DNA of 64,000 bases from Gluconobacter thailandicus F149-1 = NBRC 100600 (GTDB lineage Bacteria > Pseudomonadota > Alphaproteobacteria > Acetobacterales > Acetobacteraceae), in contig NZ_BANH01000017.1 in assembly GCF_000964465.1 (NCBI RefSeq), forward strand, positions 109,353-173,352, written 5' to 3'. Positions 1 through 9,311 of the stretch are shown piece after piece. A program made the position numbers and the translations under genes. Each line of letters begins with the position of its first letter. The stretch's first letter is position 1. Below the pieces are notes generated by a model. That model was given only the letters and a program-made list of their open reading frames with translations. It did not search any database and was not told the DNA's origin.

Positions 1-1
1 T

Positions 2-1156
2 AAAAAAGATATTCCCGGAAAATATGCTGATGCTGCTTATCGCACATATGGCGATACCCTTCGATTGAAGGGGCACACAACTTATGGCGACGTATTGCTG
101 GGTGTCTGGGCAGATGTTCAGAAAGATCGTCGATATACTTATGCCGTTGATCTTAGCCAGAATTCTGTTCCCGTTCCCGGGAAAACAGGTTCAGCATTCA
201 GCTATAATATCTCGGACCTGAACACGACAATTCAGCCTTATCTGGAGTTGGATATTCATCCGTGGCCAGGAGTGACGATTAAACCGGGTATAAAATATTC
301 CATTTTCAAAAGAGATTATGATGCGGGTGTCAATAAGGGGACAAAACTTCCTTTGAAAGATACGCAGAGCTATGGATCATGGCAGCCATCCATTGCGATT
401 AACCAACGTATTATGAAAAACTGGAGCGCATATGCACAGGTTGCGCGGGGATTTCTTGCTCCACCACTATCTGTTTTTCAGGTCAGTTCTGTTGGAAATG
501 TGAAGCCTGAAACGACCATGAATTATCAGGTTGGCTCAGTGTATCATGGGCGCAACTGGATGCTGTCGTTAGATGGATATTACATTAATTTCTCAAATTA
601 TATTGCCTCGGCACAGATTCAGGTTCCCAACATCGGTACGACATCGACATATGTTAACAGCGGTGGTGCGGTGTATCGCGGGATTGAGTTCGAAGGTCAG
701 TATGTTATCGGCTACGGTTTTTCCCTGTATGGAAATTACAGTGTGAATGATGCGAAATACAAGCACAGCCATGTGCGCGTCGCTCAGACACCGAATGCAT
801 TAGCGTCTTTTGGTTTGCTCTATGAAAGCGACCATGGCCCATATTTTTCTCTTATGGGTAAATATGCGGGCCATCACTGGGGGTTGGACAGTACGATGGA
901 CGACGCGGGTAACGCAGTTTTCAAAAACCAGTATAAAATTGGCAGCACGGTCACTGCTGACCTTGCCGTGGGCTGGCGTATTCATCACATCGGTTCATTC
1001 TTCAGGGACGTGACGCCGAGCATCAAGGTTGCAAATCTCTTCAATAATCGCTCAATCAGTGATTATGCCGGGACGCAGTCTTACGGAGATGCGCCGCTAT
1101 TCTGGCGTATCGCAGGCCGGAGCGTCTTCTTCAACATGACTGCAACGATGCCATGA
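2..1156 (+). CDS. TonB-dependent receptor, C-terminal part (5' end outside window)
   Basis: The reading frame is open from base 2, so the gene begins upstream of the window; 384 residues of its C-terminal part are visible. Alternating polar and aromatic stretches, with repeated patterns such as YGFSLYGNYSVNDAKY and PSIKVANLFNNRS near the end, fit the last strands of a TonB-dependent outer-membrane beta-barrel. Such receptors import iron chelates, cobalamin or carbohydrates with TonB energy; the substrate cannot be read from this part. The stop codon overlaps the ATG of the following phosphatase, so the two are probably co-translated. The barrel class is fairly sure; the ligand is unknown. Confidence 0.8.
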   Translation, partial: KKDIPGKYADAAYRTYGDTLRLKGHTTYGDVLLGVWADVQKDRRYTYAVDLSQNSVPVPGKTGSAFSYNISDLNTTIQPYLELDIHPWPGVTIKPGIKYSIFKRDYDAGVNKGTKLPLKDTQSYGSWQPSIAINQRIMKNWSAYAQVARGFLAPPLSVFQVSSVGNVKPETTMNYQVGSVYHGRNWMLSLDGYYINFSNYIASAQIQVPNIGTTSTYVNSGGAVYRGIEFEGQYVIGYGFSLYGNYSVNDAKYKHSHVRVAQTPNALASFGLLYESDHGPYFSLMGKYAGHHWGLDSTMDDAGNAVFKNQYKIGSTVTADLAVGWRIHHIGSFFRDVTPSIKVANLFNNRSISDYAGTQSYGDAPLFWRIAGRSVFFNMTATMP

Positions 1157-2334
1157 TTTGCCGAATTTCTTCGCTTCTTGTCCTCTTTGTTCTGGGGGGA
1201 TGTGCTTCTCAGACGCAGGGAGACACTCTGGAAAAGGTCGTTTTTCTGGGGAGGCACGGTATCCGTAGTCCTACCGTTTCACCGCAGGAAATGCAGCGCC
1301 GGACAGGGCATTCCTGGCAGACATGGTCTGTCGCTCCGGGAGAAATGACGGATCATGGTATTGATGCTCTGAGAGCAATGGTGCGGGCTGTGCGGGAGAA
1401 TTACAGTCAGACAGCTCTTTTCCAGTCGCCGCAGTCCTGTCAGACGGTGGAATGGGAAACTGTTGTCTGGGCTGATACGGCCGATCACAGGACGCGACAG
1501 ACGGGTGAGGTCTGGGCAAAGGACATTGCTCCCGGATGTTCGTTACAGGCAGGTTGGGCATCTACGCCGGTTGATCCGTTATTCAATGCATTCGGAAATA
1601 GGGCAGGGAAAATTGATTCCGCTCTTCTCGAACGAGAGTTTGAGGTAGCCAAAGCCACGCTTCCCGAGCCTGCGTCCGATGCCGCACTAAAGACACTTCA
1701 GGCGCTCCTGGCTCCGAATGGATGCGCAGCAAAATCCGCATCGTCTCAGTGTCTGACCACTCCCACGACCATTGAGTGGAAAAAGGGGGCACCTCGTCTT
1801 CAGGGTGGCTTTGTAACGGCAGGAATGGCGGCAGAAAGTTTGCTGCTGGCATATGCTGAGGGGCTACCGCTGACGGATTTTGGTATTGCCGAGCAGGATG
1901 TTCCTCATCTTCTTGAGACCGTCATGCCGGCACATGAAGCAGAAAATCATCTTCTGCGCCGTCTTCCGGAATATGCGCGAGCGCGGAATGGCATGATGGC
2001 AGAGAGTATTCGCGCATTTCTTTCTGATCAGCCGGTGCACGCGATTCCGGCCATCCTGCCGTCAACGAAGGTACTGGTTCTGGCAGGGCACGACACCAAC
2101 TTGGCTGCGATGATGACGTTGTTTGGCGTCGAGTGGTCTTTTTCGGATCAACCGGATTCTACGGCGCCAAATACCGTTCTGGTATTTGAGCGCTGGCGTC
2201 ATTCTGATGGTACGCGAGATGTCAGGCTCAGGGTCTTCCATCAGTCTCTGGAAGAGCTCCGTGAGGCGAGGGCGCCAGATATCGGGAAATCAGTCGTTAC
2301 GTTGTCTCCCGCGCGGTCGGTTTTTGCTCCGTAG
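1153..2334 (+). CDS. Histidine acid phosphatase (AppA/Agp/phytase-like) lipoprotein
   Basis: 393 residues. The histidine acid phosphatase signature RHGIRSP lies at residues 34-40 (nucleophile His35), and the C-terminal proton-donor motif GHDTN has His313-Asp314. The family hydrolyses phosphomonoesters such as sugar phosphates or phytate in the periplasm. The N-terminus is a short hydrophobic signal ending in LGGC, so Cys17 is probably lipidated and the enzyme membrane-anchored. The ATG overlaps the stop of the TonB receptor gene, suggesting import and dephosphorylation act together. The substrate is inference. An intrinsic terminator follows. Confidence 0.88.
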   Translation: MICRISSLLVLFVLGGCASQTQGDTLEKVVFLGRHGIRSPTVSPQEMQRRTGHSWQTWSVAPGEMTDHGIDALRAMVRAVRENYSQTALFQSPQSCQTVEWETVVWADTADHRTRQTGEVWAKDIAPGCSLQAGWASTPVDPLFNAFGNRAGKIDSALLEREFEVAKATLPEPASDAALKTLQALLAPNGCAAKSASSQCLTTPTTIEWKKGAPRLQGGFVTAGMAAESLLLAYAEGLPLTDFGIAEQDVPHLLETVMPAHEAENHLLRRLPEYARARNGMMAESIRAFLSDQPVHAIPAILPSTKVLVLAGHDTNLAAMMTLFGVEWSFSDQPDSTAPNTVLVFERWRHSDGTRDVRLRVFHQSLEELREARAPDIGKSVVTLSPARSVFAP

Positions 2335-2360
2335 CGTCCAGAAGATCTTGGAGAAGACAT

Positions 2361-2395
2361 AAAAAAAGCCCGGATGAAGACCATCCGGGCTTTTT
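2361..2395. terminator. Bidirectional intrinsic terminator
   Basis: A 9-bp perfect stem (2368-2376 with 2382-2390, loop AAGAC) is flanked by an A-run on the left and a T-run on the right. It can terminate both the phosphatase operon and the convergent DUF3597 gene. Confidence 0.9.
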
Positions 2396-2417
2396 CATAG
2401 CTGTTCTGAAGAAGGGC

Positions 2418-2807
2418 TTAGTGTGCCCAGCCTTCAGGAACCTTGCCGCCGTTCTTGGCCAGCTCGGCATAGACCTGCTTGATGAGCCAGACGTTCATCG
2501 TTGCTGAGTCGTCCGTGCTGCCCGTGTAGTGCAGTTCGCCTGCAAGCTGCTTGCGCGCTTCCAGGGAGCTGTCGAGACCGAGTAGCTTCAGAAGATCCAC
2601 AATCGAGGTCTTATAGTTCAGCGGCTGGCCAGCCTTGGATGCCAGGTCCGAAAGAACAGCGTCCACGTCAACTGGTGCGGCCGGAGTGGCAGGTGCCGCA
2701 GCAGCCGGAGCGCCAGCGGAAGCCTGTGCATCAGCCGTGCCGGACGTTGGCGTGGCTGCTTCTGCATGTCCGAAAATCTTGGACATGATCGTGCTGAAAA
2801 GACCCAT
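2418..2807 (-). CDS. DUF3597 family protein
   Basis: 129 residues from the ATG at 2807, chosen because AGGAG lies just upstream and the ORF extension before it has no ribosome site. Residues 20-55 are a low-complexity Ala/Pro linker. The C-terminal half carries the DUF3597 pattern: KTSIVDLLKLLGLDSSLEAR, then GELHYTG and a final NGGKVPEGW. The family is small, conserved in proteobacteria and of unknown function; a tie to the cell envelope or stress is only guessed. It shares a convergent terminator with the phosphatase operon and lies downstream of ahcY on the same strand with a 70-bp gap. Confidence 0.85.
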   Translation of the reverse strand: MGLFSTIMSKIFGHAEAATPTSGTADAQASAGAPAAAAPATPAAPVDVDAVLSDLASKAGQPLNYKTSIVDLLKLLGLDSSLEARKQLAGELHYTGSTDDSATMNVWLIKQVYAELAKNGGKVPEGWAH

Positions 2808-2878
2808 AGGAAACACTCCTGACGGTTTGAAAAAAGGTGTCGGGGTAGACAACGCCTACCCCATGTCACCTGTTCCGC

Positions 2879-4174
2879 TCAGTAACGATATTCTTCGTGC
2901 TTGAACGGACCGGCGACTGGAACGCCAATGTAGTCAGCCTGCTTCGTGGACATCTTGGAGAGTTCGGCGCCGACCTTTGCGAGGTGGAGGGCGGCGACCT
3001 TTTCGTCCAGAGCCTTCGGCAGGGTGTAAACCTTCACTTCGTACTGGCCCGGCTTGGCGGTCCAGAGTTCGATCTGGGCCAGCGTCTGGTTGGTGAAGGA
3101 AGCGGACATCACGAAGGACGGGTGACCCGTGGCGTTGCCAAGGTTCACGAGACGGCCTTCGGAGAGCAGGATGATGCGGCGGCCTTCGGCCAGCTCGACT
3201 TCGTCAACCTGCGGCTTGATGTTGTTCCAGCGATAGTTGCGCAGGGCTTCAACCTGGATTTCGCTGTCGAAGTGACCGATGTTGCAGACGATCGCACGGT
3301 CCTTCATTTCGCGCATGTGGTCGATCGTGATGATGTCCACATTGCCCGTGCAGGTGACGAAAATGTCGCCGCGCGGTGCTGCGTTTTCCATGGTGACGAC
3401 TTCATAGCCTTCCATGGCGGCCTGAAGGGCGCAGATCGGGTCGACTTCGGTCACGAGAACGCGGCAGCCTGCATTGCGCAGGGAGGCAGCGGAACCCTTG
3501 CCCACGTCGCCGTAACCGGCAACGACGGCAACCTTGCCGGCCATCATGACGTCTGTGCCACGGCGGATGGCGTCCACCAGGCTCTCGCGGCAGCCATACA
3601 GGTTGTCGAACTTGGACTTCGTGACGCTGTCGTTCACGTTGATGGCCGGAACCTTCAGCGTGCCAGCCTTGGCCATCTGCCAGAGGCGATGCACACCCGT
3701 TGTCGTCTCTTCCGAGAGACCGCGGACGTCCTTCAGGAGTTCCGGGAACTTGTCATGCATCATGACCGTGAGGTCACCGCCGTCATCGAGGATCATGTTC
3801 GGCGTCCAGCCGTCCGGACCCGTGATGGTCTGCTCGATGCACCAGTTGAATTCGTCTTCCGTCAGGCCCTTCCAGGCGAAAACCGGAATGCCAGCGGCAG
3901 CGATGGCTGCTGCGGCGTGATCCTGCGTGGAGAAGATGTTGCAGGACGACCAGCGGACCGTTGCACCGAGAGCCGTCAGCGTCTCGATCAGCACGGCGGT
4001 CTGGATGGTCATGTGGAGGCAGCCAGCGATACGGGCGCCCTTGAGCGGCTGCGTGTCCTTGTATTCTTCGCGGAGTGCCATCAGGCCGGGCATTTCGCCT
4101 TCAGCGATGGAGATTTCCTTGCGGCCCCAGTCTGCGAGGGAAATGTCGTGTACCTTGTAGTCCTGCGTGGTCAT
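2879..4174 (-). CDS. ahcY: S-adenosylhomocysteine hydrolase
   Basis: 431 residues, the normal size. The enzyme splits S-adenosylhomocysteine into adenosine and homocysteine, clearing the inhibitory product of SAM-dependent methylation. Visible marks are the NAD-binding loop [17 protein letters not shown], the segment [20 protein letters not shown], and the C-terminal KHEEYRY whose Lys and Tyr reach into the neighbouring subunit's NAD site. The ATG at 4174 fits homologues, which begin near a DYKV motif. No known SAH riboswitch consensus was recognised in the 90 bp upstream, which hold only a GC-rich hairpin (about 4225-4250). Confidence 0.97.
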   Translation of the reverse strand: MTTQDYKVHDISLADWGRKEISIAEGEMPGLMALREEYKDTQPLKGARIAGCLHMTIQTAVLIETLTALGATVRWSSCNIFSTQDHAAAAIAAAGIPVFAWKGLTEDEFNWCIEQTITGPDGWTPNMILDDGGDLTVMMHDKFPELLKDVRGLSEETTTGVHRLWQMAKAGTLKVPAINVNDSVTKSKFDNLYGCRESLVDAIRRGTDVMMAGKVAVVAGYGDVGKGSAASLRNAGCRVLVTEVDPICALQAAMEGYEVVTMENAAPRGDIFVTCTGNVDIITIDHMREMKDRAIVCNIGHFDSEIQVEALRNYRWNNIKPQVDEVELAEGRRIILLSEGRLVNLGNATGHPSFVMSASFTNQTLAQIELWTAKPGQYEVKVYTLPKALDEKVAALHLAKVGAELSKMSTKQADYIGVPVAGPFKHEEYRY

Positions 4175-4264
4175 GATTGGCCCTTACTGCCCGTCTTGGA
4201 TGGCAGCAGGTATAGAGGCTTGGCGGAGCCACGCAAAGTGTGGCTCCGTCGCATCTGGTCTGTG

Positions 4265-4618
4265 TCAGTTCGGCTGTGCGGTGTCGGTCTTGGTCTTGAC
4301 CGTCAGATGGGGCTGCTGCGTCCGCTTCAGATGGTGCTTGTACTCTGTCTTGCCCCGCTTCGTGGTGTCGGACATGGCGTGTGGGGCCTGCGGAGCGGGC
4401 TGGTCAGGCTGTTCCGTAATGGTACGGGGGTTTGTGGGCAGGTGGTTCGCCGGCTGATCAATGGTGGAATTCTGTGCTTTCTGCGTCGCCGTATTGGACG
4501 TCTGAGGCTGATCGTTGCTCGGGCTGCTGATGGCCTGTGCGAAGGCTGCGGACGAGACGGCGGGGGAGGCCATCAGAACGGCTGCTGCAAGCAGGGAGGC
4601 TTTCAGGCGAATGGACAT
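4265..4618 (-). CDS. Secreted low-complexity protein of unknown function
   Basis: 117 residues from the ATG at 4618, preceded by GAGAGGAAAG. Residues 1-28 form a clear Sec signal peptide (positive start MSIRLK, hydrophobic core, AFAQA cleavage region). The mature part is rich in Gln, Asn, Thr and Pro and ends with a Lys/His/Thr-rich tail; no domain is recognised. It is probably periplasmic or surface-exposed and disordered. It lies 90 bp upstream of ahcY on the same strand but shows no functional link. Confidence 0.7.
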   Translation of the reverse strand: MSIRLKASLLAAAVLMASPAVSSAAFAQAISSPSNDQPQTSNTATQKAQNSTIDQPANHLPTNPRTITEQPDQPAPQAPHAMSDTTKRGKTEYKHHLKRTQQPHLTVKTKTDTAQPN

Positions 4619-4817
4619 ATCTTGATCTTTCCTCTCCATAGGGAAGAGCTGGCTCTTCCAGGAATAATCTGATAACTCCCAGCCGGCGCGACAGTTGCCT
4701 CAAGGCAGCATATTGCGTCTGTTGTCCGGCCATGCCAGAGAACGGCAGATCACCCTCAGTCGAGTTATTCCAAACCGACGCAGGTCCAGAACACCCCCTG
4801 AAGAACAGGAGGATGCC

Positions 4818-5882
4818 GTGTCAGAGAACCCCACCTACAACTTTCCTTTCACGGTGCTTGATCCGGCTTTTCAGGAAACGGGAAAACCTGCGTTTGCCAA
4901 TGGTCTTGTCTGGGCTGTGCAGGCGGTTCCGGGTCAGGAACTGCGGTCTCTTGGGGCTGATGAGGTCGAAGTGCTTCTGACGCCGGGCCACGAGACGACG
5001 TCAGAAGGATGGTTCTGGCTCCATTTCGATACGGTTCACAGCTCAGCGCGGTCGTTTGTCGCCCATCTTCCGGATCTGCCGGAAGACGTGCGTGCCATGC
5101 TGGCAGAAACCGAATACGGGATTGCTCTGGAGGCAGTTGATGATCTGATCTGGGGCGCGCTTCCGGCATTTGATGATGCGTTGTCAGAGGATGACAGGGA
5201 GATCTGTGCCTGGCGGTTTGCCATGCGGCCTGATCTTCTGATCACGACGCGGCGCAATCCCATTCCTGTTCTGGGGGCTGCTTACCGATCCCTGCGAGCC
5301 GACCATATTCCTCCGACCCCCGCGGGAATTATCGACCGGGCTCTGCGGGAATTTACGGGAACTGTACGTCGACAGCTGGGCCAGCTGGATGATGATCTTG
5401 ACCGTGCGGAAGATGCTCTTCTGCTGATCGAGCATCGGTCCGATCTGGGGCATCTGGGTGGTATCGTTGGTAAGGTGCGTCGTCGGGCGACAGAGCTCAG
5501 GCGTGTTGTCACGCCTATTGACCGCGTTCTGAAAGATGAGGATCTGGATCTTCCGGAGTGGGCGGAAGACGAACTGCGCGATCGTGCGGAACGTCAGGTT
5601 CATGCGGCTCTGGACGATCTGATCGCGTTGCAGGATCGTGCGCGTTCGTTGCAGGACGAACTGGGTTCCAATCAGGCGGAAGAAACCAACCGGCGTCTGT
5701 ATATCGTTTCCGTGGGAACGACCTTGATGCTTCCGGCGACGTTTGTGACGGGATTCTTCGGCATGAACACGGGCGGTATGTTTCTTGCGCAGGGCGCATG
5801 GGGCACCATTGAAGCCGGATTTGTGTGCTTCGTTTTCATGGCCGTGACATTCCTCTTTATGAAGCTGGCCCGGCTTCTCTGA
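4818..5882 (+). CDS. zntB: CorA/ZntB family divalent cation transporter
   Basis: 354 residues from the GTG at 4818, chosen because AGGAGG ends a few bases upstream. A large N-terminal cytoplasmic domain with long helices (the region of LGQLDDDLDRAEDALLLIEH) is followed by two C-terminal membrane segments. The first ends in GFFGMNTGG, the GMN signature of the CorA superfamily. ZntB proteins have GMN followed by a Gly-rich loop, as here, and move Zn2+ rather than Mg2+; that assignment over CorA is a lean, not a proof. The gene stands alone, with nothing nearby hinting at regulation. Confidence 0.85.
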   Translation: MSENPTYNFPFTVLDPAFQETGKPAFANGLVWAVQAVPGQELRSLGADEVEVLLTPGHETTSEGWFWLHFDTVHSSARSFVAHLPDLPEDVRAMLAETEYGIALEAVDDLIWGALPAFDDALSEDDREICAWRFAMRPDLLITTRRNPIPVLGAAYRSLRADHIPPTPAGIIDRALREFTGTVRRQLGQLDDDLDRAEDALLLIEHRSDLGHLGGIVGKVRRRATELRRVVTPIDRVLKDEDLDLPEWAEDELRDRAERQVHAALDDLIALQDRARSLQDELGSNQAEETNRRLYIVSVGTTLMLPATFVTGFFGMNTGGMFLAQGAWGTIEAGFVCFVFMAVTFLFMKLARLL

Positions 5883-5994
5883 AGGGCGACTTGACTGATT
5901 GCCTGTTGTCCAAGAGGGAAAAATCTGTTTCTGTTACGAAAAGATACATTCAGAAAGCAGCTGGAAGGCTGCTCTATTCTAGAAATGGAAACTG

Positions 5995-6429
5995 ATGCTT
6001 CGTTTTCGAACACTCCTTATTTTCTCCCTTTTGGCTTGTGGTTTTACTGCTTGCGGGCCGCAAACTTACACGCCTGAGACTGCGATTTCTGCCGTTCATG
6101 CTGACCCTTCTGGAGTGGTTGGAAGGTTCAGGATGACTGTAAAGCGCGTCGGTTGGAAGGATGGGGCAATGTATTTGGATTCTGCCCAGGACTACAGAGA
6201 CCCTAAGACCCTTATTGTCGCGGTTGATGGTGCTACGGCGAATGACTTGCTGCATAACAAGCCCCAGACGGCCGAGCAGTATTTTATGAACCGGACAATC
6301 ATTGTGTCAGGGCTTGCCCGGAGAGTTCCTATTATCTGGTTGGATGATGACGGAGTGCCAACGGGGGAACATTATTTTCAGACGCAGATTTTTATCGGGG
6401 ACTCTGAAGATCTGAAAATTTTGCCCTGA
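5995..6429 (+). CDS. Hypothetical lipoprotein
   Basis: 144 residues. A short hydrophobic leader ends in FTAC, so Cys20 is a probable lipidation site. The remainder is a compact mixed alpha/beta-looking sequence (RFRMTVKRVGWKDGAMYLDS, later RTIIVSGLARRVP) that resembles small nucleic-acid- or ligand-binding beta folds, but no family is recognised. AT content is higher than in the neighbouring genes. It is probably an exported envelope protein of unknown job. Confidence 0.65.
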   Translation: MLRFRTLLIFSLLACGFTACGPQTYTPETAISAVHADPSGVVGRFRMTVKRVGWKDGAMYLDSAQDYRDPKTLIVAVDGATANDLLHNKPQTAEQYFMNRTIIVSGLARRVPIIWLDDDGVPTGEHYFQTQIFIGDSEDLKILP

Positions 6430-6764
6430 GGAGAAAACCCTATTTTGAACAACTGGCGATATTACATGTAAGTGCTAGTTTATTTACGGAATAATGGTCG
6501 GTCGGTGTTTGAATTTCTTCAGTTGCGACAATGATTTTTATCGCAACGGGAAGATGTTGCACCATGTCGATTTAGAGGGTGTCGTCCTCGCCGCAATTAA
6601 CAAAGGATGCGTGCCGACACCTTGCAGACTCGTGCATGATTTTGAGCCCAAAAACGCGATTCAGCATGTTTTGGCTGTGAATTCACGTCATACCGCCCTG
6701 TATCACCAAGATAATAGCTGATGCTGAGCGGTATGAGTGCAGTCTGTCAGAAATTTGGGATCGG
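6430..6764. other. 335-bp intergenic stretch, relatively AT-rich
   Basis: No convincing gene is seen. A 75-codon open frame (6494-6721) has no ribosome site or protein-like composition. The segment separates two lipoprotein genes converging on it and has no clear T-run hairpin. Confidence 0.5.
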
Positions 6765-7175
6765 TCAGGGGTTTTTCTTGGCCGGTCCGCTGGATGTTGC
6801 AGGCGTTTGTCCGAGCGCGGACGAGGTCGTGTTGGGGTCTGTGGTTGGGCGGTTGCCCGAATTGGGAGCAGGAGTTGTGGGTACGCCGTGTGGCTGCGTT
6901 GCTGCATATTTTTCAAATGCTTCCAGTGTGCCGACGAATGCACAGTCACACAGGTCACGATCTGCGTAGATGTAGCGCAGGCCTTCGGGTGTTGTGTGCG
7001 TCAGAAAGACGTGTTGCGGCATGAGTTGCAATTCTGCCCGGCGAGAGGGGGAATTGGCAGGATGCCTGACGAATCCAGCGGAAATGAGCTGTTTTTCCTG
7101 AGAACTGGTCTTGTCGGCAACGCAGCCAGAGAGGCCGATTGCTGCGGACAGCAGGATGACAGGTGTTTTCAACAT
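6765..7175 (-). CDS. Hypothetical lipoprotein
   Basis: 136 residues. The leader ends LSGC, giving Cys18 as lipid anchor. A short folded-looking centre (residues 45-95, with RYIYADRDLCDCAFVGTLEAFEKYA) is followed by a Pro/Thr/Ser/Asn-rich disordered tail. The two nearby cysteines in DLCDC might form a disulfide or bind metal. No family is recognised. It is divergent from the catalase gene across a 234-bp intergenic region. Confidence 0.7.
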   Translation of the reverse strand: MLKTPVILLSAAIGLSGCVADKTSSQEKQLISAGFVRHPANSPSRRAELQLMPQHVFLTHTTPEGLRYIYADRDLCDCAFVGTLEAFEKYAATQPHGVPTTPAPNSGNRPTTDPNTTSSALGQTPATSSGPAKKNP

Positions 7176-7409
7176 GTCAGTTTCCTAACAGTTTTGAGGC
7201 CTTTGGGCCTCATGAACGGGCGTAATGTCCTGCATCTCGTGGGAGGCTAAGGGAAAACAAATGGTTGTGTAGGAAATGGATCAGGCCCTTACGGAAATGT
7301 GAAAGACCTCTGAAAGGGAGAACCGAACAGAGATAGAAAATAAATCGGTTTAACCTCTGATTTGTATGTCGGCTAACTGGTCCTGCTTGTTAAGACAGGA
7401 GATCAGGCT

Positions 7410-8894
7410 ATGGTCGACCGGACCATCATTCGCACCACCGCAGGTGCCCCTTGGGTCAGTAATCAGGATAGCAAGACGGCGGGTCCGCGTGGGCCATTGC
7501 TGCTGGAAAATTATCAGTTGCTTGAGAAGCTGGCGCACCAGAACCGGGAGCGTATTCCTGAGCGGACAGTGCATGCCAAGGGGTCGGGCGCGTTTGGCAC
7601 ATTTACGGTCACGCACGACATTACCCGTTTCAGCAGGGCTTCCATTTTTTCCGAGATCGGCAAGACCACGGATATGCTGGCGCGTTTTTCCACCGTGGCA
7701 GGCGAACGGGGTGCGGCGGATGCTGAACGGGATGTCCGGGGTTTTGCCCTGAAATTCTATACCGATGAGGGGAACTGGGATCTTGTTGGGAACAACACGC
7801 CCGTTTTCTTCGTTCGCGATCCAATGAAATTTCCGGATTTCATTCATACCCAGAAGCGCCATCCGCGTACGAACCGGCGGTCAGCGACGGCAATGTGGGA
7901 TTTCTGGTCCCTGAGTCCGGAAAGTCTGCATCAGGTGGCGATCCTGTTTTCCGATCGTGGGCTGCCGCAGGGCTACAGGTTCATGAATGGGTATGGCAGT
8001 CACACGTTTTCGCTCTGGAATGCGCAGGGTGAGCGCTTCTGGGTGAAGTTCCATTTCAAAACCCAGCAGGGACACCGTTTCTGGACCAATGATGAAGCGA
8101 ACGCTGTCATCGGGCAGGATCGTGAAAGTGCGCAGGCTGATCTTTACGACGCTATCGAAAAGGGAGACTTCCCGAAATGGACCGTGTTCATTCAGGTGAT
8201 GGAAGAAGCTGAGGCTGAGCGTGTCAGTTTCAATCCGTTCGATGTAACGAAGGTGTGGCCCCATGCGGATTATCCTTTGCAGGAAGTGGGCGTCATGGAA
8301 CTGAACCGGAATGCCGTGAATTATTTTGCGGAAATCGAGCAGGCGTCTTTTTCACCATCCAATATTGTGCCGGGCATTAGCTTCTCGCCTGACCGGCTCT
8401 TGCAGGGGCGTCTGTTTGCCTATGCTGATGCGCATCGTTACCGGGTGGGCACGCATTATGAATCGCTGCCGGTTAATCGTCCGCAGATTGCCGTGAAAAA
8501 TTATCACATGGATGGTCCCATGCGGTTTGATGCTCCTGAGCCGGGGGATGGCGGATATTATGAGCCGAATTCGTTTGGCGGTCCGGTTGAAGATGTAGCT
8601 TCCATGGAGCCGCCTCTGCGGATCAATGGGGATGCGGGGTACTATGAGCATCGTAGTGACGGCGATGATTTTGCGCAGCCCCGGGCGTTGTTCCGTATGT
8701 TTGATGCCGGTCAGCGGGAGCGGTTCTTCGATAACATTGCAGGAGCCATGACGGGTGTTCCGGCAGAGATCCTGGAGCGGCAGTTTGCCCTGTTCCGGCA
8801 GGCGGATCCTGAATGGGAAGCTGGTGTGCGGCAGGCTGTCACGCGGATCATGAGGGGGCCATCTTCTTCTGCGCCTACGACGCAGGAGACCTGA
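7410..8894 (+). CDS. katA: Monofunctional haem catalase
   Basis: 494 residues, a small-subunit (clade III-like) catalase that breaks down hydrogen peroxide. Active-site His55 lies in [13 protein letters not shown], distal Asn128 in VGNNTPVFF, and the proximal haem ligand Tyr338 in [12 protein letters not shown]. The ATG at 7410 follows AGGAG at good spacing. The ribosome site sits inside a weak hairpin (TCCTG ... CAGGA, about 7380-7400), which might affect translation. No OxyR site was recognised upstream. There is no signal peptide, so the enzyme is cytoplasmic. The symbol is by type; which paralogue this is cannot be told. Confidence 0.95.
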   Translation: MVDRTIIRTTAGAPWVSNQDSKTAGPRGPLLLENYQLLEKLAHQNRERIPERTVHAKGSGAFGTFTVTHDITRFSRASIFSEIGKTTDMLARFSTVAGERGAADAERDVRGFALKFYTDEGNWDLVGNNTPVFFVRDPMKFPDFIHTQKRHPRTNRRSATAMWDFWSLSPESLHQVAILFSDRGLPQGYRFMNGYGSHTFSLWNAQGERFWVKFHFKTQQGHRFWTNDEANAVIGQDRESAQADLYDAIEKGDFPKWTVFIQVMEEAEAERVSFNPFDVTKVWPHADYPLQEVGVMELNRNAVNYFAEIEQASFSPSNIVPGISFSPDRLLQGRLFAYADAHRYRVGTHYESLPVNRPQIAVKNYHMDGPMRFDAPEPGDGGYYEPNSFGGPVEDVASMEPPLRINGDAGYYEHRSDGDDFAQPRALFRMFDAGQRERFFDNIAGAMTGVPAEILERQFALFRQADPEWEAGVRQAVTRIMRGPSSSAPTTQET

Positions 8895-8957
8895 GGCGGG
8901 GACTCTGTCTGGGTCAGTTTACTTAGAACCGGCTGACCAGGCAGATCTTTCCGGTGG

Positions 8958-9311
8958 TCATGGCTGTGCTGATGGGGCGTGTGGCCTCTGTCCGAAATGA
9001 TCCAAGATGACGGAGAGGGCAGCGGCGCAACTGGCGACCTTTACAGTGAGCCCGGCTGAACCGATTTTCCGTGCTGCCAGAGAACCGGTGAGGACAAAGG
9101 GGCCCACCGTTTCATGTCTACCATGGAGTGTGTGGGATATGCTCCTGAGAAGTTCGGAAGACTGGCCGACCCCGGTGAATGGCAGGGCACACCGCAGGAC
9201 TGTCAGAGCCACACCATAGACCGTCAGTCCTAAGCCATAATGCAGTATTGGCTGCTGGAGCGGGCTTCCAACTCCCGCCACGGTGGCCAGCAGGACGAAC
9301 AGGATTTTCAT
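8958..9311 (-). CDS. Small hypothetical membrane protein
   Basis: 117 residues with two or three hydrophobic stretches (residues 2-18, 26-45 and about 85-108). No family is recognised. Its ATG overlaps the stop codon of the upstream oxidoreductase gene, which supports it being translated as the second gene of that operon. Its composition is less protein-like than its neighbours', so it could be a remnant. Confidence 0.45.
   Translation of the reverse strand: MKILFVLLATVAGVGSPLQQPILHYGLGLTVYGVALTVLRCALPFTGVGQSSELLRSISHTLHGRHETVGPFVLTGSLAARKIGSAGLTVKVASCAAALSVILDHFGQRPHAPSAQP

Noticed and set aside
4225..4250. GC-rich hairpin between ahcY and the upstream gene, considered as an SAH riboswitch
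   Set aside because: Only a simple hairpin; the conserved SAH aptamer blocks were not recognised.
2897..4672. 591-codon open frame antisense to ahcY
   Set aside because: It mirrors the ahcY codon pattern on the other strand, shows no domain, and ahcY is certain.
6494..6721. 75-codon frame in the gap between two lipoprotein genes
   Set aside because: No ribosome site, no recognisable composition or domain.
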